Part shown: in pieces, positions 7,980 through 17,127 of the stretch
Position numbering within the stretch: the stretch's first letter is position 1
How the letters are laid out: every line of letters starts with the position of its first letter
DNA from: Candidatus Gastranaerophilales bacterium
GTDB taxonomy: Bacteria > Cyanobacteriota > Vampirovibrionia > Gastranaerophilales > Gastranaerophilaceae
Direction of reading: 5' to 3'
NCBI GenBank assembly: GCA_944323165.1
Contig: CALURK010000013.1
Location: 1-53,377, forward strand
DNA length: 53,377 nucleotides
The notes under the pieces: generated by a model
Seen by the model: only the letters and a program-made list of their open reading frames with translations
The model's database searches: none
What the model was told of the DNA's origin: nothing
Made by a program: the position numbers and the translations under genes

Positions 7980-9220
7980 TATTTCATACTCTTTTCAACT
8001 TCTTTAACTTTATTGTCAACTTCAGCTAGTAATGTTGGTATATCAAGTGCTTGCGGACAATTTTTGCTGCATAATCCGCATTTTATGCACTTGTCGGCTC
8101 TTGTCGATTCATCAAGCGCGTTATAATTGTATACAAACATAAAGTTTGCATTAGGCGCGGTGTTACCTTTGTACATATTGTAAAGTCCAAAAATCGCCGG
8201 AATATTTATACCTCTTGGGCAAACTTCCATACAATATTTGCAAGCTGTACAGCTTATTGCACCGCCGGATTGTATTATTTGTGCAATTTCATGCGCTACT
8301 TTTTCTTCTTTTTCAGTAAGTTCTCTGTAATTAACAAAAGTATCGACATTTTCTTTAAGCTGTTGAAGATTACTCATACCGCTAAGAATTGTAAATACTC
8401 TTTTACGTCCTGCTGCCCATCTTAAACCAAATGAAGCTTCTGTATCGTTAGGGCATTCTTGTTTTAATTTGTCTTTCGCTTTTTGAGGAAGATTGCAGAG
8501 AACTCCGCCCCTTAGAGGTTCCATAACAATTACAGGAACACCAGCTTCGTCTGCAATTCGGTATAATTCGTCCGCATTTACGACTTCCCAGTCCAGATAA
8601 TTAAGTTGTAATTGGCAGAAATCCCACTTATGCTCTTTAATTACTTCTCTAAGCATTTGAGGATCGCCGTGGAAAGAGAAGCCTACGTGCTTGACTAAAC
8701 CTTCCTTTTTGAGTTTAACAATCTCATCATACATATTGTTATCACGATAATTGCTTAAACTGTTTTTGTTAATATTGTGAACCATGTAATTATCAAAATA
8801 CTTAACTTGACATTTCTTTAGTTGTTCTTCACAAAGTTTTCTAACATCAGATGGAGAATTTACGAGATATGCAGGGCATTTGTCTGCTAAAATAAAGCTT
8901 TCTCTTGGATATTTCTTTAAAATTTCACCGATAGCATTTTCAGATTTCCCGTCCACGTACATATATGCAGTATCAAAGTAATTTGCACCATGCGCAAAGG
9001 CATATTCAACCATTTTGTCTAATTCAACCATGTCGATTTTTCCGTCATGCATAGGAAGTCGCATGCACCCTAGTGCAATTAGCGGTGTGTCAATGTCTGC
9101 AAATTTACGTCTTACTACTTGTCCTTCGGCTTTTTTTATTTCTTTCTTGCCGCAACCAGATAAAAGCGCGGCACCTCCGATTGCAAGTGCTGAATTTATT
9201 ATGAAATCCCGTCTTTTCAT
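7979..9220 (-). CDS. Tat-exported aldo/keto reductase lipoprotein with C-terminal ferredoxin domain
   Basis: 413 residues. The N-terminus MKRRDFIINSALAIGGAALL is a twin-arginine signal ending in the lipobox LLSGC (Cys23). The aldo/keto reductase barrel shows FDTAYMYVDGKSE (Asp, Tyr), a lysine in ADKCP and histidine in YMVHN, the usual tetrad. The C-terminus adds CTACKYCMEVCP and CIKCGLCSKNCP, two cysteine clusters of a ferredoxin-like domain. NAD(P)H is not available outside the cytoplasm, so the electron donor is probably the next gene product (inference). Second gene of the operon. Confidence 0.9.
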   Translation of the reverse strand: MKRRDFIINSALAIGGAALLSGCGKKEIKKAEGQVVRRKFADIDTPLIALGCMRLPMHDGKIDMVELDKMVEYAFAHGANYFDTAYMYVDGKSENAIGEILKKYPRESFILADKCPAYLVNSPSDVRKLCEEQLKKCQVKYFDNYMVHNINKNSLSNYRDNNMYDEIVKLKKEGLVKHVGFSFHGDPQMLREVIKEHKWDFCQLQLNYLDWEVVNADELYRIADEAGVPVIVMEPLRGGVLCNLPQKAKDKLKQECPNDTEASFGLRWAAGRKRVFTILSGMSNLQQLKENVDTFVNYRELTEKEEKVAHEIAQIIQSGGAISCTACKYCMEVCPRGINIPAIFGLYNMYKGNTAPNANFMFVYNYNALDESTRADKCIKCGLCSKNCPQALDIPTLLAEVDNKVKEVEKSMK

Positions 9221-9229
9221 ATTATCCTC

Positions 9230-9700
9230 TTATATGTTTAGGCTACTGATCCAAGTCTTGATATCTTCAATTTTACCAGAATTCTCATAAGAAGTATATC
9301 CTTCCAGAACCCTTGCACCTTGTGATATTTCTTGTATGTCATGATAAGTATTTGACGCTCCTCCGCCACCGTGTGTGCAGAAAGGTACTATAATTTTGTT
9401 ATTCCAATTATGTTCTGATAAATAAGTTCTGACAGGTGACGCCATAGTATACCACCATACAGGAGTCCCTACGAAAATTATATCATACTCGCTTATATCA
9501 CCTAAGTTTACAAGTTCAGGTTTCGTATTATTTTCTTTTTCAATTTTAGCTTGGTTAACGACTTCATTGTAGTTGTTAGAATATTCTTTTTGGGGCGTGA
9601 TTTCAAAAATGTCCGCGCCTGTTATTTCTTTAATTTTTCCCGCTACGGATTTTGTGTTTCCTGAATGAGAATAATAAGCTACTAAAATTTTTTTAGACAT
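9230..9700 (-). CDS. Flavodoxin-like protein
   Basis: 156 residues. The phosphate-binding loop for FMN is YYSHSGNTKSVA near the N-terminus; VGTPVWWYTMASPVRTYL and FCTHGGGG form the other flavin contacts typical of the short flavodoxin-4/WrbA-like group often found beside iron-sulfur aldo/keto reductases. It is first in the operon with RBS GGAGG before the ATG. A soluble cytoplasmic electron carrier or flavin reductase is likely. The substrate side is not visible. Confidence 0.9.
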   Translation of the reverse strand: MSKKILVAYYSHSGNTKSVAGKIKEITGADIFEITPQKEYSNNYNEVVNQAKIEKENNTKPELVNLGDISEYDIIFVGTPVWWYTMASPVRTYLSEHNWNNKIIVPFCTHGGGGASNTYHDIQEISQGARVLEGYTSYENSGKIEDIKTWISSLNI

Positions 9701-9723
9701 AACTGTACCTCCATTTTTTTATT

Positions 9724-9754
9724 ATGATACTACTTGATAGTTACTCTAAGTCAA
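9724..9754 (-). promoter_or_regulatory. Promoter of the flavodoxin/Tat/Lar operon with MerR-type 19-bp spacer
   Basis: Reading the minus strand, TTGACT (9749-9754) and TATCAT (9724-9729) are separated by 19 bases rather than 17. The spacer carries the imperfect inverted repeat ACTTAGAGTAACTATCAAGT (9732-9751). Overlong spacers with this ACTT..AGT..ACT..AAGT pattern are the mark of promoters activated by MerR-family regulators, including those that control aldehyde-responsive reductases. The regulator gene itself is not in the window. Confidence 0.6.
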
Positions 9755-9765
9755 TATATAAAAAA

Positions 9766-9793
9766 ACGACAGAATTAATCTGCCGTTTTTTTT
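9766..9793 (-). terminator. Terminator after trxA
   Basis: Stem ACGGCAGA / TCTGTCGT (one mismatch), loop TTAAT, flanked by runs of A and T on both sides. It terminates trxA on the minus strand and insulates the next promoter. Confidence 0.85.
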
Positions 9794-9809
9794 CATGCAT
9801 ATCAAAAAA

Positions 9810-10127
9810 TTATAAATGTTTTTCAATATTTGTGATTATAGAACCCTTTGGCATAAGTCCAACCATTCTTTCAACTACTTCTCCGTTTTTGAACACAAGT
9901 AAAGTTGGAAGACCGCTTACCTGATATGCTTGAGCAGCCTCTATATTATCATCTGTATCGATTTTTCTGAAATTAACTTTATCTCCAATTTCGGTTTCAA
10001 CTTCCTCTAAAATCGGACCTAATTTCCTGCAAGGTCCGCACCAAGTTGCAAAAAAATCTACAACAGTGGGCTTATCCGCTTTGATAACTTCATTTTCAAA
10101 GTCTGTATAATTAATTTCTTTTACCAT
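9810..10127 (-). CDS. trxA: Thioredoxin
   Basis: 105 residues, the normal family length. Active site FFATWCGPCRKLGP, buried Asp in the preceding PTVVDF, and the cis-proline loop SGLPTL followed by VFKNGEVV. It reduces protein disulfides in the cytoplasm. Monocistronic, between a terminator and a divergent exonuclease gene. Confidence 0.97.
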   Translation of the reverse strand: MVKEINYTDFENEVIKADKPTVVDFFATWCGPCRKLGPILEEVETEIGDKVNFRKIDTDDNIEAAQAYQVSGLPTLLVFKNGEVVERMVGLMPKGSIITNIEKHL

Positions 10128-10234
10128 CTCAAAACTCCTTATCTAAATACTACACTTAATATTACCATATATAAAATATTTATGCTATTATGCTAGTATG
10201 TAAATGAGGGGATGTAATCTGTAAGAGGAAAGTA

Positions 10235-11155
10235 ATGCCAAGAAAAAAAGTAGTTGAAATAGTTTTAGATACTGAAACAACGGGATTAGATTATACAAGA
10301 GAAAGAATTATAGAATTCGCAGGTGTTCGTTTAGAGAACGGTAAAGTAAAAGATGAATTTCAAACTTTAATTAACCCGCATCAACATATTAGAAAATCAA
10401 GTATAGCAATTCATGGTATTACTCAAGACATGGTTGAAGATGCCCCGTCTGAAGAAGAAGCCCTTCCTAAAATTTTAGAGTTTATTGGTGATTACCCTAT
10501 AGTTGCTCATAATGCAATTTTTGATTATTCATTCCTGAATGAAGCTAAAATGAGAGTTTATGGTGAGAAACTGGAAAATCCAAGGATTGATACTCAAGTA
10601 ATGTTTAAAGAAATTGCTCCTGATTTAGAATCTCACGGGTTGGAAGCTTTAACAAAGAGGTTTAATGTAGAATTAAATAATCATCACCGTGCAATGGCAG
10701 ATGCTATGGGGTTAGCTCTTGCGTATCCGAAATTGAAAAAACTTTATTTACAACGCCTTGATTGGCAAAGAAAACAGTTGGATAATGTTGATTATTTATT
10801 TGATAGGTATTTGAGAATTCAACAAAGTATAGCAACGATGCAGGCTGAGTTGCAAGATTTAAAATCCATTTTTAAACTCCATTTTGAACTCGGTGGAGAG
10901 CCTTTGGTTGCAGAAACTGGCGAGATGATGGTTTATCAGTCTAAACAATCATTTGGGTATGATTTAGCTGATATCAAGGATGTCTTAGAAAATGTGGGTG
11001 CTCTGGAAAAAGCCGTTAAGGTTAATAATGGGTTTATTGATAGGCTGTGTAACGGTTTAAGCCTATCAGAAGAATATAAAGAAATTATCCGTGATGCACG
11101 TCAAGAGATTTCAGAAACTAGAAATATTCAAGTGATAAAGCCATGCAAGCAATAA
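10235..11155 (+). CDS. DnaQ-like 3'-5' exonuclease (DEDDh)
   Basis: 306 residues. Exo I VLDTETTGLDY, Exo II VAHNAIFDYSFL, and Exo III NHHRAMADAMG (DEDDh histidine) give the complete two-metal active site. Pol III epsilon and many free exonucleases share this domain. The C-terminal 120 residues (from about 185) are helical, with no helicase or UvrC part and no recognised epsilon tail, so a role in replication proofreading is possible but unproven. RBS AGAGGA precedes the ATG. It overlaps the next gene by 13 bases. Confidence 0.85.
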   Translation: MPRKKVVEIVLDTETTGLDYTRERIIEFAGVRLENGKVKDEFQTLINPHQHIRKSSIAIHGITQDMVEDAPSEEEALPKILEFIGDYPIVAHNAIFDYSFLNEAKMRVYGEKLENPRIDTQVMFKEIAPDLESHGLEALTKRFNVELNNHHRAMADAMGLALAYPKLKKLYLQRLDWQRKQLDNVDYLFDRYLRIQQSIATMQAELQDLKSIFKLHFELGGEPLVAETGEMMVYQSKQSFGYDLADIKDVLENVGALEKAVKVNNGFIDRLCNGLSLSEEYKEIIRDARQEISETRNIQVIKPCKQ

Positions 11156-12510
11156 TTCCTAATGTATTAGAAGTTAAGATAGAAAAGCTCTCTAATATGG
11201 GGCTCGGAATTGCTAAAGTCGAAGGCTTTGTTATTTTTGTTGAAAATTCTTGTCCCGGGGATTTGTTAAGGGTCGAAATTTATAAGAAAAATAAAAATTT
11301 CGCGTTTGCTCATATTGTGGAAATTTTGAAGGCTTCGCCTTACAGAGTAGAGCCATTTTGTCCTATGCAGAAAATATGCGGTTCATGCCAGTTACAATTT
11401 ATTGATTATAATTATCAACTTGTCTTAAAAAAAGAAATTGTAAAAGATGCAATGCGCTCTATTGCGGGAGAAGAGTTTGAAGTAAGAGATGTAATTCCGA
11501 GCCCTGAAAACAAAAATTATAGGCACAAAATCCAATATCCTGTATCACAAACGAAGAATTCTAAACGACTTCTTGCAGGGTATTATAAAAAGGGAAGTCA
11601 TGATATTTTAAACATTAAATATTGCCCAATCCAGCCTTCAATATGTGATAATATAATAGATTTTATAAGAGAAGAAGGGCAAAAACTTGGTGTAAGCGGA
11701 TATGAGGAGAAAAATGCAAAAGGTCTTTTAAGGCATGTGGTTATGCGCTCATCTTGCTATTCCGGAAAAGTCCTTGTCGTATTAGTTATAAATGATAATA
11801 AAATCACTGATAGTATTAAAAAATTAGGAAATCTTGTGTATGACAAATTTGATGAAGTGTCTGGGGTTCTTGTTAATTTCAATACAAGAAAAACTAATCT
11901 TATTTTAGGTGATAAAGTTGAGTCTATTTGCGGGGATGACTATATCGAAGAGAAGCTTTGCGATAAGATTTTTAAGGTTGGGGCAAAGACTTTTTTCCAA
12001 GTAAATCCAAAAAGTGCGAATAATATTTTTGAATACGTAAAAAAATATGTTGAAGATAATTTTAATTCTCCCATCGTTTTGGACGCTTATGCCGGAATAA
12101 CAGCGTTTGGAATTTGCCTTTCTGATGTAGCTAAAAAAATAGTTAGTGTAGAAGAGGTTAAGGAATCCGTGGATCTTGCAAATCAAATTGTCGCAGAAAA
12201 TAATATTGATAATATTGATTTATGTAATATGGATGCAGGCAAGTGTTTTGAAAATTTTTTAAAGCTTGGTGGTAAGACGTTTGATGTTACAATATTGGAT
12301 CCTCCAAGAAAAGGGTGTTCTGTTGAAAGTCTTGAATATGCTTTAAAACTTACAAAAAGTAAAATAATATATATATCTTGTAATCCTGCAACGCTTGCAA
12401 GAGATTTAAAATATTTAACCTCAAAAGGCGCAAAAGTGGATTTTATTCAGCCTTTTGATATGTTTCCGCACACATATCATGTTGAAAATGTCGCTCTAGT
12501 AAGTTTATAA
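11143..12510 (+). CDS. 23S rRNA (uracil-C5)-methyltransferase, RlmD/TrmA family
   Basis: 455 residues. N-terminal TRAM-like domain, then a [4Fe-4S] site formed by CPMQKICGSC and a later YCPIQ. The SAM-binding core shows VLDAYAGITAFGI, and the catalytic motifs are ILDPPRKGC and YISCNPATLARDL, where the cysteine attacks uracil C6. Family members methylate U1939 or U747 of 23S rRNA or U54 of tRNA; which applies here cannot be told. Its last 68 bases overlap the end of the convergent lipM-like gene. Confidence 0.9.
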   Translation: MQAIIPNVLEVKIEKLSNMGLGIAKVEGFVIFVENSCPGDLLRVEIYKKNKNFAFAHIVEILKASPYRVEPFCPMQKICGSCQLQFIDYNYQLVLKKEIVKDAMRSIAGEEFEVRDVIPSPENKNYRHKIQYPVSQTKNSKRLLAGYYKKGSHDILNIKYCPIQPSICDNIIDFIREEGQKLGVSGYEEKNAKGLLRHVVMRSSCYSGKVLVVLVINDNKITDSIKKLGNLVYDKFDEVSGVLVNFNTRKTNLILGDKVESICGDDYIEEKLCDKIFKVGAKTFFQVNPKSANNIFEYVKKYVEDNFNSPIVLDAYAGITAFGICLSDVAKKIVSVEEVKESVDLANQIVAENNIDNIDLCNMDAGKCFENFLKLGGKTFDVTILDPPRKGCSVESLEYALKLTKSKIIYISCNPATLARDLKYLTSKGAKVDFIQPFDMFPHTYHVENVALVSL

Positions 12511-13111
12511 AATGTTTTTTTGTAATATCAGGTAAAATTTCTTTAACACATGTGATCCCTTTTACTTCTTCCTGAAAAAGCTGTTCAAGGAAAACTTTGT
12601 CGTAATCAAACAATATTGAACCATGTTGTAGTATGTATCCTTGTTTTCTGCATTGGGCAGAACCTATTATTTTCTTTCCTTGGTAACATACATCCGCTCC
12701 AGTAGAAATTAGCATACAATAATCAAAGTGGGTTGATACTTTTTTATTCTCACCAAAATCCAAATTAATTCCCAATGTTTTGAAAAAATCTATTAAAATT
12801 CCTGAAATGTATTTATATGATTCGGTTACGCTTTCTCCGTCAGGGATTGAACTTGTAGGACAAGTATAGCTATAGGTTATTTCATTATCATGAAGAAGAG
12901 CTCTTCCTCCTGTTAATCTTCTTACAATATCAATATTTTGAGTGGGGAAATTTAGTTTTTGGTTTCTTCCAAGAGATATACATCTTGGTTTCCAACCGTA
13001 AAGTCTAACAACAGGCTCTGTAGATTTATCTTTTATACACTTTTCGAGAATATCATTGTCGATTTGCATATTCTCTTTTCCCGTGTGTTCAGAATATTTT
13101 ATTAATTTCAT
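12443..13111 (-). CDS. Octanoyltransferase/lipoate-protein ligase family (LipM-like)
   Basis: 222 residues. RRLTGGRALLHDNEITYS is the family signature. IIGSAQCRKQGYILQHGSIL includes the conserved lysine/Ser-Ala-Gln loop. A cysteine in FDYCMLISTGADVCYQGKK falls 16 residues before the conserved lysine, as does the acyl-thioester cysteine of LipM. This favours transfer of octanoyl from acyl carrier protein to GcvH or E2 over ATP-dependent ligation. It overlaps the upstream dgt gene by four bases (ATGA). Confidence 0.8.
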   Translation of the reverse strand: MKLIKYSEHTGKENMQIDNDILEKCIKDKSTEPVVRLYGWKPRCISLGRNQKLNFPTQNIDIVRRLTGGRALLHDNEITYSYTCPTSSIPDGESVTESYKYISGILIDFFKTLGINLDFGENKKVSTHFDYCMLISTGADVCYQGKKIIGSAQCRKQGYILQHGSILFDYDKVFLEQLFQEEVKGITCVKEILPDITKKHFINLLERHFQHDMCAETYQKAE

Positions 13112-14139
13112 TCTCTATCACGAGCTTTCTTAAGAAGAGCATCATCATTTGTTCTGTCAGCAAGCGGCATTGGGATAAACAAATCCTTATATCTTCTTAT
13201 TGCATATTGATCTGTCATTCCGGAAATATAATCGGTTACTATTTGAGGAATTTCTTCTTGATTGTAATATGGCTGTAACATCTCTGTATAATATTCATAA
13301 AGAGATTTTATAATATTTTTTGCCTTAACTTCCTCTGCTTTTGCAATAGGATCCAAATAAACATTATCAAACATCCAAGTCCTGAGTTTTGTTACGTAAA
13401 ACCACCCTTCATCCGACATTTTTACCTTAGGTTTATCAATAGAATTTGTAATAACATCTGTAATCATTTTCCCAAGTCTTGCGGATTGGTCAGAAGAGTA
13501 GTATTTTGTACAATCTTCAGGTAAGTCGCTTTCGGAAATTATGCCGGCTCTTATGGAATCTTCAATATCGTGATTAATATATGCAATTTTATCAGCGTAT
13601 TGAACAATTTGAGCTTCAGGTGTTTTGGGTTTATATCCCCAGGTATGGGTAAGAATACCATCTACCGTTTCTTTGCAAAGGTTCATATCTTCTAACACTT
13701 CAACAACTCTTACACTTTGCAAATTATGATGAAAACCTTGTGGTAAAAGTTCATCTAAAGTTCCTTCCCCGCAATGTCCGAATGCAGTGTGTCCCAAATC
13801 GTGTCCGAGAGCTATTGCTTCTACTAAATCTTCATTAAGTCGAAGTGCTCTTGCCATTGTTCTTCCTATTTGGGCTACCTCAAGTGTGTGCGTAAGGCGG
13901 GTTCTGAAATGGTCATTATACGGAGATAAAAATACCTGAGTTTTGTGTTTTAATCTTCTAAATGATTTTGAATGAAGTATTTTATCCCTATCCCTTTGAA
14001 ATTCGGTCCTTATTTCAAATTGCTCTATTCTTTTACGCTTTCTGCCTTTTGAATTTTTGCACTTTGTAGCGTAAGGACTTAATATCTCAAGTTCTCTTTC
14101 CTCAAGTTCTTCTTTAACCGTCTTAAATTTTGTATCCAT
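13108..14139 (-). CDS. dgt: dGTPase-like HD-domain triphosphohydrolase
   Basis: 343 residues. The HD metal site is formed by TRLTHTLEVAQIGRT, then AIALGHDLGHTAFGHCGE with the histidine-aspartate pair, and a later YADKIAYINHDIEDS. Such enzymes cleave dGTP (or other dNTPs) to nucleoside and tripolyphosphate. The N-terminus with FEIRTEFQRDRDKILHSKSF matches the Dgt type 2 subgroup. Translationally coupled with the octanoyltransferase gene. Confidence 0.92.
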   Translation of the reverse strand: MDTKFKTVKEELEERELEILSPYATKCKNSKGRKRKRIEQFEIRTEFQRDRDKILHSKSFRRLKHKTQVFLSPYNDHFRTRLTHTLEVAQIGRTMARALRLNEDLVEAIALGHDLGHTAFGHCGEGTLDELLPQGFHHNLQSVRVVEVLEDMNLCKETVDGILTHTWGYKPKTPEAQIVQYADKIAYINHDIEDSIRAGIISESDLPEDCTKYYSSDQSARLGKMITDVITNSIDKPKVKMSDEGWFYVTKLRTWMFDNVYLDPIAKAEEVKAKNIIKSLYEYYTEMLQPYYNQEEIPQIVTDYISGMTDQYAIRRYKDLFIPMPLADRTNDDALLKKARDRE

Positions 14140-14238
14140 AACTTATATTATACCTAAAATACTGATTTTTGGCTATTAATATAATTGATATTTTAGTAGA
14201 AATATAGTATTATTATTTTATTGGAGATGAGAGGTTTA

Positions 14239-14958
14239 ATGGATACTTTTTTTAACGCAGAATACATAATTCGTTTATTTTTCGCGCTTGTTCTCGGATT
14301 TGCATTAGGTCTGGAGAGAGAACTTACAAACAAGTATGCGGGGTTGAGGACTCATATTCTTGTGTGTCTAGGGGCATGTGTTTTTACTTTGCTTTCAATA
14401 TATGCATTCCCAACATTTGCGACGGGTGATAATGTAGTGATTCAGAATGCTACAGGTATAAGAGATACTTCCCGTGTTGCAGCACAGATAGTTACAGGTA
14501 TTGGTTTTATTGGCGCAGGAACTGTATTAAGAAACGGACCTATGGTTTTTGGCTTAACAACTGCTGCTACGCTTTGGATTGCTGCAAGTATTGGAATGGC
14601 TTGTGGTTCTGGAATGTTTGATGTTGCTGTTATTGCTACTGTCTTAAGTGTTGCGGTTCTTACCTTAATTAGAATTTTTGAGAGGCAATTTCTACCTGCA
14701 AGCGGCAAGCAGGTGAGAAGGTGTAAACTCACGGTCTATTTAAATGCGTGTGATATTGATTTGATTTATGAATTTTTAAACAAAAATGTAAAAAATGTTA
14801 TGGATTTTTCCACAAAAAAATTAATTGAAAATCCTGATAAAGTCAGGGTGACGTCTACGTTTGATTTCGGAAACAAAAAAATTATGAGTGATTTTTATAA
14901 AAAACTCAATCATGTTACACAATTTGATTCTATTTCGTTACAGGAAATAAATGATTAA
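14239..14958 (+). CDS. MgtC/SapB-family membrane protein
   Basis: About 239 residues. The membrane part has GFALGLERELTNKYAGLRTH, the hallmark MgtC motif, and TGIGFIGAGTVLRNG, followed by a soluble ACT-like C-terminal domain (from about residue 155). MgtC proteins adapt cells to low magnesium, in some species by acting on ATP synthase. The start is at 14239, with AGAGG upstream; a TTG at 14221 has no room for an RBS. Overlaps the next gene by eight bases. Confidence 0.88.
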   Translation: MDTFFNAEYIIRLFFALVLGFALGLERELTNKYAGLRTHILVCLGACVFTLLSIYAFPTFATGDNVVIQNATGIRDTSRVAAQIVTGIGFIGAGTVLRNGPMVFGLTTAATLWIAASIGMACGSGMFDVAVIATVLSVAVLTLIRIFERQFLPASGKQVRRCKLTVYLNACDIDLIYEFLNKNVKNVMDFSTKKLIENPDKVRVTSTFDFGNKKIMSDFYKKLNHVTQFDSISLQEIND

Positions 14959-16288
14959 AGAAAAAAGTAAAAAAGCTAGATTTGGAAATGAAATGTCTTT
15001 AGATAAAATTATACTTTCGTATCTAAGGACGATTGGGATTTCTTTTCTTATAGCTTTTCTTTTTACGCTGTTATTATCATTTCATGCCAGAAATGAAATG
15101 ATAAAAAATTTATACACAAATGTAAAAGAGCAACAAAAGTTTGATGAACAACTTGCAAGACAACTTGTTGTTCAGTCCGATTTTGCAAAAGATTTAAGAC
15201 AGAAACGTTATTCTGTATGTATGCAGGTTGGTATGTTATATGAGGCTGCAAAGGATTATAAAAATGCTCAGTATGCTTATGAAATAGCATTGGATAAGGC
15301 TCGACCGGAAGTTTATGCTCCTTATTACAGACTCGCAAAAGTTTTAATTGCGCAAGAAAAATTTAAAGAAGCTCAGGATATTATTAAATCGGCTAGAGAT
15401 ATTAACAATAAGCATCTGGTAAAATTTAAAACCAGATCTTATATAGAAATGGGGGATAAATATTATTCGATTGGTAAATTCTTGAGTGCTGCTAAAAGTT
15501 ATGAAAAGTCAAAATATTATTATGATAAGTTTAAAAATAGAGATGAAATTGTTGAGAAGGCTATAGCGGAGAGAATTGTTAATTCTTATGTGCAAACTGC
15601 TGATATAATGGTTAAAAATGGCTCTAATTCTGATGCGGTAAGATTTTTGGCTAAAGCTGAAAAATTAGCTCCGAAGGATTTTTTAATAAGGTATAAGTTA
15701 GCAATAATTTATTCGGATCTTGATGCAGAAAAGTCGGTCAAATATTTTGAGAGATTAATGGAGGAGTGTCCTCAAGAGATTGATTATGGAGTATATGCCA
15801 AAGCTCTTATGAAAGCTGCAAATATTGCAGATTGGCAAGGTAACAATATTCAAGCTAAATATTACCGCTATAAAATACATTCGCTTGATCTCTTTGTGAA
15901 TAATAAAGTCATTTATAAGAATGATGTTGAAATTTATTTAGATAGTTTTACTGTCAGAAAAATGTGGTTAAAATATCATTTAAGAGGCATGTACAGAATA
16001 AAAAATGTTTCACACACTGACATAACAAATTTATCAGCTGAATTTGTATTAAAACGAAAAGATAATGGAAAAATCTTGGAGTCAGTTAACACAAAAGTTG
16101 TGACAAAAAATAATCCATTATATTCTAATGGCGGTGTTACAGAAGCGATTATGGTGAATTTAGGTAAAAATATCTTTACAAAGAGAGAATTGGATCAGTA
16201 TATAATAGAAATCTATTTATATAAAGACGAAAAGTACAAAACTCTTATAACAACTATGAATGTACCTAAAAAATCTATAAATGGTTAG
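14951..16288 (+). CDS. Membrane-anchored TPR protein
   Basis: 445 residues. One membrane helix near the N-terminus (IGISFLIAFLFTLLLSF, residues about 27-44) is followed by five or six TPR-type helical pairs (for example YEAAKDYKNAQYAYEIALDKA) up to about residue 300, then a beta-rich tail. The orientation suggests an extracytoplasmic scaffold. No enzymatic motif seen. Probably cotranscribed with the mgtC-like gene. Confidence 0.75.
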   Translation: MIKEKSKKARFGNEMSLDKIILSYLRTIGISFLIAFLFTLLLSFHARNEMIKNLYTNVKEQQKFDEQLARQLVVQSDFAKDLRQKRYSVCMQVGMLYEAAKDYKNAQYAYEIALDKARPEVYAPYYRLAKVLIAQEKFKEAQDIIKSARDINNKHLVKFKTRSYIEMGDKYYSIGKFLSAAKSYEKSKYYYDKFKNRDEIVEKAIAERIVNSYVQTADIMVKNGSNSDAVRFLAKAEKLAPKDFLIRYKLAIIYSDLDAEKSVKYFERLMEECPQEIDYGVYAKALMKAANIADWQGNNIQAKYYRYKIHSLDLFVNNKVIYKNDVEIYLDSFTVRKMWLKYHLRGMYRIKNVSHTDITNLSAEFVLKRKDNGKILESVNTKVVTKNNPLYSNGGVTEAIMVNLGKNIFTKRELDQYIIEIYLYKDEKYKTLITTMNVPKKSING

Positions 16289-16289
16289 T

Positions 16290-17066
16290 CTATTTTAGAA
16301 TTGGAGCGGAATATAACAGAGTTTTTGTGTATTCCTCTTTTGGGTGTCTGAAAATAGTTTCTGTATAATTTTCTTCGATTAATTTTCCAAAATACATTAT
16401 TCCGACTCTGTCAGCAAGATATCTTATTACATTAAGATCGTGTGATATAAATAAAATTGTTAAATTTTTCATTGTCTTTAATTCTTTTAAAAGATTAATT
16501 ATTTGTGCTTGAATACTGGCGTCTAGTGCACTAACCGGCTCATCTGCTATAATAAGTTTGGGGTTAAGTACGAGTGCTCGTGCAATTGCAATACGCTGTC
16601 TTTGACCTCCTGAAAATTCGTGTGGGTAAAGTTCAAGTACGCGTTCACTCAGTCCTACTTCTTCCAGTATGTTTTTTATTATAGATTTTTTTCTATTATT
16701 AGAATATTTTGTATTAATATCAAGCGGCTCTTTTAAAATATCTCCGATTTTCATTTTTGGATTAAGACTTGAATACGGGTTTTGGAATATCATTTGAACT
16801 TCTTTGGGGTAAATTTTTCGTTTTTCATTGGTTTGTAGATATATATCTTCCCCACAAAAAAGAATTTCGCCTGATTTTGGTTTAACAAGTTTAGTTATTG
16901 CTTTTGCTATTGTAGATTTTCCGCATCCTGATTCTCCTGCAAGAGCATAAATTTCTCCATCTCTAATTGAAAATGAAACATTATTGACCGCTAATACTGA
17001 CTCGTCTTTTTTATTTAAACTTTTGTATTCAACTGTAAGATTTTTTGTTTCTAATAAATTGCCCAC
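16290..17066 (-). CDS. OppF/DppF-type ABC transporter ATPase
   Basis: 258 residues. Walker A is GESGCGKST, the Q-loop QMIFQNPYSSLNP, the signature EFSGGQRQRIAIARAL and Walker B LIIADEPVSALD. The pattern QNPYSSLNP and the length match the peptide/nickel (Opp/Dpp/Nik) importer group. No permease or binding protein lies next to it, so its partner is elsewhere. The GTG at 17066 is the only start that keeps the beta-strand before Walker A intact, although no good RBS is visible. It converges on the TPR gene with one base between. Confidence 0.88.
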   Translation of the reverse strand: MGNLLETKNLTVEYKSLNKKDESVLAVNNVSFSIRDGEIYALAGESGCGKSTIAKAITKLVKPKSGEILFCGEDIYLQTNEKRKIYPKEVQMIFQNPYSSLNPKMKIGDILKEPLDINTKYSNNRKKSIIKNILEEVGLSERVLELYPHEFSGGQRQRIAIARALVLNPKLIIADEPVSALDASIQAQIINLLKELKTMKNLTILFISHDLNVIRYLADRVGIMYFGKLIEENYTETIFRHPKEEYTKTLLYSAPILK

Positions 17067-17127
17067 GTATATATATTATCATAATTTTTTTTATGATAGT
17101 ATTGTCTGAGAGGATAAGGAGTTTTGA

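Noticed and set aside
16290-17066. ABC ATPase as the missing LarO/CbiO partner of the nickel transporter.
   Set aside because: Its motifs and length match the OppF/DppF group and it is far from the Lar operon.
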